Below, piece by piece: positions 48,061-60,999 of a stretch of 64,000 nt of DNA. The notes under the pieces are model-generated. The model worked only from the letters and a program-made list of their open reading frames with translations. It ran no database searches and had not been told where the DNA came from. The stretch's first letter is position 1. The number at the start of each line of letters is the position of its first letter. Source of the stretch: Halocaridina rubra (Eukaryota > Arthropoda > Malacostraca > Decapoda > Atyidae). The DNA is taken from assembly GCA_037179515.1 (NCBI GenBank), contig JAXCGZ010016983.1, positions 151,001-215,000 of the forward strand, given 5' to 3'. A program made the position numbers and the translations under genes.

Positions 48061-50253
48061 ACAAACATAAATCTGGAAATCTGTACAGTTTTACAGAAAA
48101 AGTTGAGTCATATACTTTTTGAGAGAAAAACTAGCCTTAACTCTGTATTATTATCTTTTTCTATATTATTCATATCATTCCAATCATACTTTTCTGTATA
48201 ATAACTGATACAGCTGCAAAGCCTAGTATGGTTTGTCTTCTCAATAATATTTATAAGATATTGTCATCATTATCATTGTTATTATTATCACTATCATAAG
48301 TACAACTATTATTTTTTTAGTTATTAGTACCCTGTTGGTTAGGGACAAAGATTTCCACCTCCACATTGACTGCATGTCGTATGAGCCACTCTACTTTATT
48401 CACTGCGATATAGCATCTTACTGCAAAATAATATTTCTACCATAAATTTTACTATCAAAATCCCATTTACTACTAATTATTATCATTACTAACATAATCA
48501 TTATCCTGAATATTTATTTCTGCAGAATTATTGGAAGTTTATTCTAACATGCACTCTTGTAAATAACAGGACATACGGAGTCTCCAGTCATCATTATTTT
48601 AAATATCCCCATTGTAAGCTTCTCTGGTTGGTTATGCATGATTAATCAACCAGTGTTTCTTGCATGATACAGTACCAGTAATTTAATATCACTATAATTT
48701 TGACTTTATTGTAACACTGTACGAGGTTAGGCTGTAATTATTTAGCCTGATGGTTCTCTAGTTGTCTTGGCAATTTACGTCTGTCCAAAAAATAGGTTAT
48801 TCATCTTCACAACCAAAACTTAGAGAACTGCGTAATAGTCCAATTCTAATTTATTATTCAACTAATATTTAAAATAGCAACAGGATAAAAAATCATGAAA
48901 TATTTTTTATTTGTAGAAACATTCAAATTTCATTTACATTATAATTAACTGATCTTTAAACTCCTGGCAAAATTATCCCTTTTATTTGTTGTATTTTTTT
49001 TACTGAGTTCTTTGGTAGTCTATTACTCATAAAACTATAGATATCATATTAGCTCATTAGTCAATGTAACTATATATAAAGTTAACTGATAATCAAAGTT
49101 AAAATTACTTGTAGGAATATTCAAAAGTAGCTCCTCAAACATTAACATATTATGACCAGCACTGAGTACATGAGAACCATATGACAGGAAATGTTCTTTT
49201 CATGTAATGATAAGAATATCCTGAATATGTAATGCATTTTATTTTATTATACCGCTTCTAATGCTTTTTTCAAATATTCTTTCTTATATTATTTAAGTTC
49301 TTGCCTATAGAGTGTGCTTAGCAAAACATTAGAGTTAGAATGATTATAATCTGCATCAAGAGAAATATAAACCTAAAATTACTAGAGAGCATCAAGCAGT
49401 GTTGACAAGTATGGACTAATTCATACTTCCAAAAATATATTATACTAATAGCCTTGGGATATATTAGGCTCCCTTCATTTCATCCCAAATAACTGTGATG
49501 GTCTACATTCATTATTATTAATAATATACAGTACTGTAATATACAAAATATAGACAGGGAAAATATTTGGGATAATACAATAACATATTACATAGAATTT
49601 TAAGCATTCTTTTTTGGAGTTTCTGAAAATGTGTCTTTTAAGGCTTCGTCACCAACAGACAATGTATAAAGGATCATAATCTTTGTCATGAAATATAATT
49701 TCCGAAGTAATGTTTAAAGACTACACAAATTTACGTTTATGCTTCTAACCAACCACAATACAATGACTTTTCCATCCGTTGCCATCATCACTCTGTTGGT
49801 ATTCTTTGTATAATGACTCACTGTAAGCTGTATCCTGTCTTACGCATGAGATGGTATTCTAATTTTGCATGGTCATGTTTGAATCCGGGTATGCAAGAGA
49901 GGAATCGTAACACTCGAATCAAATACTGTGTTACAAGTTAATACTTAAATACCTGTACATCATTTCAGTGTCATTTGTTAAGGTTTGAACATAGTAGTCT
50001 AGTGTTACAGGTCATAGTTAAAATTATATTATTTCATTGAAATGTGTCAACCCTCACTTCCCGTGTCCTATAATTGATGCAAATCTTTCTTAGTTATGAA
50101 TAAACTCTATGATACTCTCTCATATACATCAGAAAAGAAATGTATATGCGAATATGTGAGTAAAAGAGTTTCTCAGTTGGCACTTAAGAGTTGCTGGAAG
50201 CTATGACCACAGATTATTGCCTAGTTTAAAAATAAATTATAGTGATTGAAAAT

Positions 50254-50351
50254 GAACTTATTTTTTCCTTTTTAAAGCATTAACGAATAACCACTTGTTA
50301 TAGAACTTATTTTTTCCTTTTTAAAGCATTAACGAATAACCACTTGTTATA
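50254..50351. repeat. Exact 49-base tandem duplication
   Basis: The unit GAACTTATTT...CACTTGTTATA occurs twice in direct succession with no difference, at 50,254 and 50,303. Confidence 0.95.
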
Positions 50352-50747
50352 GACTCTAAGAGTTATAAAAATTACAGATACAGTACTCTTAGTCTACACA
50401 CACTTTAGATGCTACAAATACACGAATATAGTAGAATACAAAGCATTACGTCTGCATGATATCTAATCTTTATTTTTTTTTAAATACCTAAAGCTGGACA
50501 GGCAGTGTTGCCCTTATCAAAGATTGAGCTCAATACAGAAACTCCAACACCACAGACATACATCTCACGAACAACTCATTAAATCTACTGGGCTGACAGG
50601 GGCTAGCACATAGAGAGATGCAAATAATTCTATTTATACCAAAGTGACTTCACACAAGAAAAGCTGTACTCAGAGGAGTTCAACTCTAGACTTCCTGGGT
50701 GACCTAGAATTATAGATAATCAAAAACTACACTCTAGAAAATTCTAA

Positions 50748-50752
<5 letters not shown>

Positions 50753-50827
<75 letters not shown>
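50753..50827. repeat. (AT)n microsatellite
   Basis: About 75 bases of AT dinucleotides in intron 1. Confidence 0.97.
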
Positions 50828-50830
<3 letters not shown>

Positions 50831-51714
50831 TAGGAGGAGATGGCAGAACTACAGGGCAAGCAGACATATGCTTATTCTTTTAACTCACTCATGCAGTTAC
50901 TTCCACCTGTGGTTTTCCATTTCCAGTAGTGTATCATTACATCTGCAGCATCGTCAAGTGCTAAGACTTTATTTCCATTTCAATACAATGGGTATTCGTC
51001 AGCCAGGGCAAGCCCCAACCCCCCACTGTGGTGTCCAACTACAGCAGTTCCTGCCAGTAAACAGCTTAAACTCTCGGTCTTGGACGGGAACCGATCTTTC
51101 GAACTCGTGAATGAAGAACAGATCATACAACTTTTCTTTCAATAACCCCAACATGGCTCGACAAAATGTAACTTTTTTGCCGCTGCAAGAGTTGGGCCAA
51201 AACGAAGGTTTTTGGTATGGCAAAATTCTGGGATTTCTTACTCTAGGGTTATTCACATTAAAAGGCAAGCCACCTAACATGGGGTTCTGGGGGATACCTA
51301 CCTTTATAAGATCAAATCTCTGTAATCAACTAATCAAGGGAATGTGATCAAGAGTATTTTTGCCCTTAAGTGGTCCGGAAAAGCCATCTTGAGACACATT
51401 TTGTTCACGGCTATAGTCTTATATATTATCAAGACTGCATATGTGTCAAGTACTGAGTAAAATATAATTTTCTGAGAACCAAGGTGCGAACTTCAGAATA
51501 TTTTTAATTCAAACTGATTGAACATCTTTCATAAAAATACAATGACGGTAAAGTTCCTACGGCAATAACTTCACCTATATCAAAGAAAAATTGTTATCTT
51601 TTTATTCTGCATTTTCATAATGCTTGAACTAACACTCACTTCAGTGCATGCACACAAAAAATTACTTTGCTTGTCTAAAATGAGAAGACAAAAAAATAAT
51701 AATAATTTCACTTA

Positions 51715-51820
51715 TCTCATCCCCAAGAAGGTGAGAGGAGTTATTAAAGTATAGCAAGTATGGTTCTAGTCAATGTGGGTGCATTCACTCAGCTACTCCC
51801 TTGCAAGGGGCCATAATATG
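51715..51820 (+). repeat. Dispersed RTE-linked 3' segment, copy 5
   Basis: GAGAGGAGTTATT, GTGGGTGCATTCACTCAGC, TACTCCCTTGCAAGGGG, the plus-orientation equivalent of the family. Confidence 0.55.
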
Positions 51821-51884
51821 AAGTAGTGAAGGTAATATTTGATAACAAAGACAACAGAATGAAATGGTAGGAGAGACTGCATGG

Positions 51885-53210
51885 TATAGTGTTTACTTTC
51901 ATACCCTCAGTGAGGTACAAAGAGGGCATAAAATTTATATATACAGAAATATTAGGTTAGAAATGGTTAGTTTAGTTAGGTTAGTCTCAACCCCAGTTAA
52001 GGAAAGAGTTGACAATAGAAATTATTATTTTTTAAGTGGTTCTTGCTATGTCTTCAATTTCTTTTATTTTCATCACACTCATTGGGGGTGTGAAAGTAAA
52101 CATTTACAAATAGCATTTAAACAAGAATTCAAGAAAAAAAGAACATTAAGATCCACTTATACAAAACTTGTCAGTTTTTTACATGTAAGTTTCTTAATTT
52201 TTTCTTATATCTCCTTAGTAGAGCATGAACTGTAAGTAAGGCTTCCCGTGAAGCCAGTGCAGGTTTTGCTGCTTTTCTTTCTTCACAAAATATCTGACAC
52301 TTATTTTATTTATTGTCTTTTTTTGTGAATGTTTATTTTACACCCCCAGTCGGGATAAAATCTCTTAAATTTATTATAATATTAAAACAGGATTATTTTT
52401 TTTTTATGAGTGTGACTCTGGAACAAGCAAGAAAAACTGCCCTCGTCAATAAAGACCAGGCCAACAAGAAAACATTAAGACGAAGGGAAAGACAAATGTT
52501 AAGGACAAGATAGATATGAGGTAATGATACTCAAAGGAAAAGGACAGGCTGAAAGAGGAGTCAAAGTACTGAGGATCTAGAGATATTGCAGGATAAGGCC
52601 CTGAGATGACGATAGATCTGCTTTTTGAAGGCAGATAGGTTATAAAAATTAGGAAAGACAGCAGGAGGAAGAGAGTTCAAGAGTCTAGCGAAAGATGGGA
52701 AGAAGCAGTCATTGCACCAACCACTCCGCTAGTTACCGATCTCCAAACAATACTAGTAAGATGAGGTTAGTTCACTTTCAAATAAAAAAATGACTGCATC
52801 ACTGAAATTATGTTTTAGCTGCTTTAGAGATTTCTACAAGGTGCAGGTATACTTTCACACCCCCAATACTCAAACAAATCTCTAGAAATTTATTAGAATA
52901 TTGGGTTAGTTCACTTCCAGATATGAAACAACAGAAATTTGCCTTTTCTTTTAGTAGTTTTCAATATAAGGATTTTCCTTTCACTCGGGGATGCGAGTGT
53001 AAACATAAAATCTCCTTATATTTTATATTAGGTCAGGTTTGGTTAGATTCGTTAGGTTATTTCAACTCCAATCAAGTCACGAGTTGATAACTGAAACTAT
53101 TGTTTTCTGTTGTATTAAGATACTTTTTTTTTTTTAGATGTTTTGTATTTTCATTTACACGTTGGAAATGTGAAAGTAAATTTACTGCTTTTCATAAATA
53201 AATTCTTAAC
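51885..53210. repeat. Diverged repeated block with TTAGG-like words
   Basis: Two related stretches, about 51,885-52,115 and 52,975-53,190. Each has GTTAGGTT-type words, then CAACYCCARTYAAG, GAGTTGA, a T-rich part and GTGTGAAAGTAAA-like sequence. A jockey-like LINE end at 52,395-52,762 separates them. Confidence 0.5.
52395..52762 (-). mobile_element. 3' end of jockey-like LINE family
   Basis: Minus strand from GTATTGTTTGGAGATCGG through TCTAGGTAA-like coding end, CAAAAAGCAGATCTATCGTC, CTCAGGGCCTTATCC, TTGACGAGGGCAGTTTTTC and GAGTCACACTCAT plus poly(A). It aligns with the 3' part of the LINE at 31,350-32,500 over about 350 bases. Confidence 0.78.
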
Positions 53211-53574
53211 CTCAACTTCCATTAGGAACCTGGCCCTAGTTAAGGATGGTGGTGGACAAGAGACCTTAATCACTGAGAGCATCATACAAACTTATTTCCA
53301 ACAGTACATAAATCAACAGCAAGCAATAAATAATCTAAGGTTTCTTTAGGCCATAACAGACATGTACTAATGGTTATTGTTATCAATTTTATTTAACAAG
53401 CCAACAAAACCCTGAGCCATTGTTAAAGTCCAAAGAAATCTCTTATAGAAATCGAGTAAGGTACGATTTGGTTACATTAGTGTAAGCATGGTTTATAATA
53501 TATAACTAGGTCACCAATGTGTTTTTCAAGTCATATGCTATGATTTGAAGGATGTAATGATAAACAGTAAAAAA

Positions 53575-54271
53575 TATCTGATACAACTCGAAATGCGTGC
53601 ACGTAAAGGTGCAAATCTGACGTAAAACACTACAAAAATTTTTTTATTAATTCAATCCAAATAATGAGTCGACGAGAGCTAAATATTGGTATGGATCGAA
53701 TTTATGCACCAACACTTCACTCAGAGTTTAAGATACCTGGTGAAAATAACCAAAACACTCATATGCAGATTCCACAAATAGTGCAAATTTGATACATTTT
53801 CATACCTTTATACAACTTAAATAATGGACCTTGAAAAAACAACAAATAAGGGAAGGGTCGAAAATATGCATATACAGTCATTTCAGATCAGAAATACCTG
53901 GTATAGATAACCGATACGACTCGTAATGAATCCACGAACGGCTACGAATCTGACGTAAACCATGAGGACATTCGTAAAATTAAGACCACCAAAATACTAG
54001 TTATGGAAAACCAAAAAATCCCGTATGGGTCGAAAATATTCACAGACACGCCTTCCAGATCTGAATGTCATATCATAGATAACCAAAACAACTCGTAAAG
54101 CATCCACGAAAAGACACGCATCTGGCGTTAAGAAATTACGAACATTCGTGTATTAACACAACCCAAAATAATGACAGTCGATGATAGAGTAAAAACCTGT
54201 TGTCGAGTCGAAAACAACCAAAGACACTCCCTTTGGACCCCAAAGAACTATGTGAAGATTCTTCGATGCTC
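53575..54271. repeat. Diverged tandem repeat (about 170 bases, about four units) next to Cbl exon 1
   Basis: The word GGGTCGAAAATAT-CA...ACA recurs near 53,690, 53,856, 54,026 and 54,206 (as GAGTCGAAAACAACC). ACAACTCGTAATG...ATCCACGAA and ATCTGACGTAAA recur with the same spacing near 53,580, 53,751, 53,931 and 54,087. The last unit runs to within a few dozen bases of the exon 1 donor. Confidence 0.75.
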
Positions 54272-54273
54272 AC

Positions 54274-54579
54274 CTTAAAATACTCGTTATTGTTCAAAAC
54301 TCCCAAATTATTCTCGTATTTCGTGTAAATCATCCTCAGATGCTGGTAAGTATCGGGTAATATATCTAGAATGAATGGAGGCGAATTTTTCAGGTTCATT
54401 TTCGATTGCTGGCACTGTTTCACCACTTTATCCATCGCTTTCCACGTTTTCTCTAAAGTTCTGCGGTCGATCACTAGTTTAGGGGGTGCCATGGCTTCTG
54501 TGAATGCCCCATGCAACCGCGAAATCAACGTCGAAATATTTTTAGGTTGCCCATTACGTTGTTTCCCTAAACCCGCCAT
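54274..54579 (-). CDS. Cbl: Cbl exon 1: start of TKB four-helix bundle
   Basis: Residues 1-102. It begins with ATG (MAGLGKQRNG...) and carries the first helices of the Cbl N-terminal bundle. The stretches EKTWKAMDKVV, LDILPDTYQHLR and NNEYFK match the family strongly. The exon ends at phase 0 on a GTGAGC donor. This ATG was chosen because the next upstream codons show no Cbl similarity and the length before the first helix is short but plausible. The sequence downstream of the donor, in intron 1, is a diverged tandem repeat. Confidence 0.93.
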
Positions 54580-54820
54580 GTTGAATCTGAGGAGATCACA
54601 GCAAACAGTATTGTCAAGACCTATGAGAGCTATTTATAGCGAGCTTAGCGGATTCTCTCTTCTTGCCTTAGCTACATCATTTCCCAAGTAAATTAAGACA
54701 AAAAGAAAAAAAGTTGAAATATTACTGAAGAACATTTATAAATATTTGTACTTGTGGCAGTCAAAGCAGGAGATGGAGGACAGAGTAATGTGATGCTAGA
54801 GTAGTCAGTGAATACTGAAG
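54580..54820 (-). promoter_or_regulatory. Region just upstream of the Cbl start codon
   Basis: This must contain at least part of the 5' UTR if exon 1 holds the start. It is less AT-rich than its flanks up to about 54,680. I see no TATA box or clear initiator, and an upstream non-coding exon cannot be excluded. Confidence 0.3.
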
Positions 54821-54914
54821 GGCAATTGTCCTAGGGTCAATTTCCCTAAAGAAAAATATTCTAAGGAGAAATTGTCCTTGGGGGGAATTGTCCTAAGGAT
54901 AAATTGCCCTACTT
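54820..54914. repeat. Short minisatellite around AATTGTCCTAAGG
   Basis: About six imperfect units of 13-22 bases: AATTGTCCTAGGG, AATTTCCCTAAAG, ATATTCTAAGGAG, AATTGTCCTTGGG, AATTGTCCTAAGG, AATTGCCCTA. Confidence 0.75.
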
Positions 54915-55167
54915 TCTAGTGATGATCTAATTTTGACATCCAGGAATATAAGAAGAGTAAAAGACATACTGAGTTAGCATGGTGATATGAAACCTTATAA
55001 AAGATAGTAAGGAAACTCAGCTCCTTCTTGAAGGGACCAGAGAAAATAAGGGAATTCTGAGGCCTAATTCTGGAATTTTGCACTGACAGAAGCCTGAGTT
55101 TTTCCAATTTGTTTGTATTATAGTGCATTTTATCTTCATTTGATAGTGGTCATCTTGCTATCTCTGG

Positions 55168-55187
55168 ACATATTATTATTATTATTA

Positions 55188-55264
<77 letters not shown>
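55168..55264. repeat. (TTA)n microsatellite
   Basis: About 97 bases with one TTG unit. Confidence 0.96.
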
Positions 55265-55265
<1 letters not shown>

Positions 55266-56402
55266 GCCAAATTTTAGCCAGCATGACGATATAATAGCTA
55301 AGGATGGCTATTAATTTCAGAACGTTGGAGTTCTGAGCCAGTCTCTACTATCAGCTGTCAGGGCAGCAAACCTTGGTAGGGCGGAAGAGGGAGAGGAGTG
55401 AAGGGAGGGCTCGTTCAGACACCAAATCAGGGAACTTTTTTCATTGGCAAAATACACCAGAGCCATAACACAGCAAATAATACGATTTAAAGATGCTTAC
55501 AAAGCTCATAAGAGAGTAGATAGATATAGATATTTACAGAAAAACAGGTTAAATGCAGTAAAAGACATACCACTCAAATAAAATGGCTAATACAAGATCT
55601 CATTAAAAAGCTTTTTATTTTCACAAAAAAGCGAGGATTATATATTTAACTTTTACAGAGAACAATCATATGATGCAAGATAGCAAATTATGAGCTAAAT
55701 TTATAATAAGAGCTCTATAAATTCAGTTAGGCTAAATAAAAAGTCAAGACTATGATAAACAGCTTCGTATTAGGGAGTTGAACAGGACCTCATATTATGA
55801 ATGAACTTACATTTTCCACAATGAATTGAGTTTTTCATTAAAAAACTCTCATTACGAAATCATTGAGACTAAGCTTTTATTGCCATTAGTCTAATTATTT
55901 TCATTAGTTTATTAATATAGCCGCTTACGTCCTATTATAAATGATTTAGCTAGCTCGGTGTTTATCTCTGAAGTATCCTGCCAAGAGATAAATATGATAT
56001 CCGGCCAAAACAACTCCCGGATCTGTTTGTACTATTTATATCATTATCTTCAAGTCTGTGAATATGTCAGTAAAATATATAGTAATGCATAAAGTTGGTT
56101 AGAAGAAGCCATCTTTGCTTTCCATTTAATTATTTAATGAATGGCTTTATGAATGAAAAAGCGGGGGCGGTTGCGAGGGTTGGTAGCACTTCTTATGTGT
56201 TCCGTTATAAGGGTTAATTTGCATAAAATGAAAAATGAATAAATGTTTAATAATGTTAACTAATAACTTCTAAACAGTGAGATTAGTGCAGAGGATAGAA
56301 TAATTTAGTGAATATAAAATTATGTAAACATTAATACATAAATATTAACATAGGTAGATTTAAATATTTAATAAGTAAATAAATTAATAAATAAATAAAT
56401 AA

Positions 56403-56406
<4 letters not shown>
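55265..56406. other. Intergenic stretch upstream of Cbl
   Basis: No gene, RNA or recognisable mobile element seen on either strand. 55,270-55,440 is more GC-rich than the rest. Confidence 0.5.

Positions 56407-56473
<67 letters not shown>
56407..56473. repeat. (AT)n microsatellite
   Basis: About 67 bases, directly preceding SINE-B copy 2. Confidence 0.96.
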
Positions 56474-56811
<338 letters not shown>

Positions 56812-56911
56812 CTTCTAAGCCGTGAGATTAGTGCAGAGGGTAGAATAATTTAATGAATATAAAATTATGCAAACAATAATACATAAATATTAACATAGGT
56901 AGAATTAAATA

Positions 56912-57150
<239 letters not shown>

Positions 57151-57325
57151 AGATGGGGAGTATTGTGACTTGTCAGATGTGAAGGGATAATAAGACATAT
57201 GAAACGAATATCCAAGAATATTCGGTGTTGATGTAGGCATAGAAAGAGAACCGTAACTGAAGGAAGACTTAACATCGAACTGTTCTGGACAGTCTTATTT
57301 AAGTCCACAAGAAACACACACACAC

Positions 57326-59229
<1,904 letters not shown>

Positions 59230-59307
59230 TGATAATATTTATATATAAATAGTTAAATATATTGATGTAAATTACTAATAAGCATACAAGTATACTGTAT
59301 AATTAGA

Positions 59308-59470
59308 ATGGGAAACACGGCAGCCTAGTGGTTAGAATACTCTACTCGGGCGTTGAGAAACCTGCGATCGAACCCACCGTGGGACACTAGGAAGGTCATC
59401 CAATCTTAATTTCCCAGTCAAACTCTGACTGAGTCCACCCCCATGATGGTGATTATTACTGGCACTCACG
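59308..59470 (+). repeat. tRNA-derived SINE-A, copy 4
   Basis: Best preserved copy: GGCAGCCTAGTGGTTAGAAT as A box region, GCGATCGAACCC as B box, GGAAGGTCATCCAATC, TTCCCAGTCAAACTCTGAC, then CCCCATGATGGTGATTATT. Confidence 0.75.
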
Positions 59471-59776
59471 CTGTAAAACTAGAATGATAATAATATAGAG
59501 ATAGTTAGTTAAGTAGATATAAATTTTTACAAAGATATAATTCTGTTAACCTGTAAAAACATTATAAGTTTAAGTTTTGATTAAGAACTTACTTGATTTT
59601 GGAAGAGGTATTAAATATGTAAAGTCGTTATATTTAATATAAGTGCAAAAGGCAAAAGAAAACAAAACAGTAGATAGAAAATGAGAATTTTGGCTAAGTA
59701 TAGTATAACATTTTAATTCCTAAGTCTCCCACCCACTCGTTCAATTTCATCCAAAATACTTCTCTTCGCTCAGTGG

Positions 59777-59837
59777 CTAAAATGAGATTGGGATGCAAAG
59801 TTAGGGCGTTTGTGAGCGCATATGCCCTTGGCAGTGG
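59777..59837 (+). repeat. Stray copy of LINE endonuclease segment
   Basis: TGGCTAAAATGAGATTGGGA and TTTGTGAGCGCATATGCC match 60,466-60,528 within the endonuclease frame of the RTE-like LINE, in the same orientation, about 690 bases upstream. Confidence 0.8.
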
Positions 59838-60209
59838 TCATTATCCATACCCATTGATCATGTCCTTGATGGTTGGCTCACTGGGAGAATCCTTGTAGAC
59901 AGATGTGATTTTGAAATAGTTTCTTATACTGTTTATCTACATCGCGCCAGAGTGGTTGACCATATAACCAGTGTTCCTGAGGGTTGGGTCGTGCTATGGT
60001 ACAGCCTTGTGTCTGGGGACACTTTTTTCTCTGGGGTAGAAGGAAAATATGACCATCTACATGTTCCCTGCGTGTCGTGAAAGTTGACCAAATGGGGCGG
60101 AGAGGAGGACCGGAAATCCCCTCCTCTCTAATGTATTCCTACTAATAGACAAGAAACAGAGGGATATTCTGGAAGGAGAGATCCAGCAAAAATCCTAGTA
60201 ACTGGATCT

Positions 60210-60710
60210 TTGAATGTGTGTGGCTGTGGTGTAAGTAAAAGTCAGAGAGAGGAAATAGGGAGTATGTTTATGGAGACAAAGATGGATGTGTTTGCACTGA
60301 GTGAAACTAAGATTAAATGGAATGGTGAAGTGACATTTGAGAGTGTGGTAGGTTGGGTATATGGAGTTGAGAGGGGGCGAAGAAGAGAGGGAGTGACTCT
60401 GTTGATAAGTGACGAGATAAGTAAGTGTGTGATGGAATGGAAGGAAGTATCATCTCGCATAATAGTGGCTAAAATGAGACTGGGATGCAAGATTTGGGCA
60501 TTTGTGAGCGCATATGCCTTGGCAGTGAAAGAAGGGAGGAAGAAAGAAGAATTTTGGATGAAATTGAACGAGTGTGTGCAAGACTTGGGAATGAATGTGA
60601 ATATGGTGTTGATAGAAAATTTGAATGCTAGAATAGGGAATGAGCCAGTGGATGGTGTAATTGTGAAGTATGGAGTACCAGGTAGGAATGAAAGTAGAGA
60701 GAAACTATAG
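60210..60710 (+). pseudogene. RTE-like endonuclease domain (fragment)
   Basis: Starts MNVCGCGVSKSQREEIGSMF and includes MDVFALSETKIKWNGEVTF (catalytic glutamate), RREGVTLLISDEIS, WKEVSSRIIVAKMRLG, FVSAYALAVKEGRKKEEFW and NARIGNEPVDGVIVKYGVPG, the exonuclease III-like fold that nicks target DNA. The normal GDLNAR is ENLNAR here, so the catalytic D is lost, and the frame ends at an (AG)n tract. Confidence 0.85.
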
Positions 60711-60718
60711 AAATGTGT

Positions 60719-60722
<4 letters not shown>

Positions 60723-60806
<84 letters not shown>
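60723..60806. repeat. (AG)n microsatellite inside LINE
   Basis: About 84 bases of AG dinucleotides, lying just past the end of the endonuclease frame. Confidence 0.96.
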
Positions 60807-60807
<1 letters not shown>

Positions 60808-60999
60808 TTAATTGTTAATACTGTTTAAATAGAAGGATGTGTACAAGTATGCATGGGTCAGATTAGATAATGGTAGAGTAGTTGACAGAGAATTAATGAA
60901 CTACGTTGTGGTGGACAAGAGGGTGATTGGGAGAGTATTGGATTTGAATGTACTGAGGCGAGCTAGTGGTGGCATAATTAATCATTATTTAGTGGAAAT

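Larger units (their letters stand above)
46868..54273 (-). other. Cbl intron 1
   Basis: 7.4 kb. It holds an RTE tail next to a 126-codon frame, two jockey-like LINE ends, a 49-base exact duplication, an (AT)n tract, a TTAGG-like repeated block and a tandem repeat next to exon 1. About 48,070-50,250 shows no recognisable feature. Confidence 0.75.

Noticed and set aside
51945..51990. Interstitial telomere tract
   Set aside because: Only a few imperfect TTAGG words, too short and broken to call.
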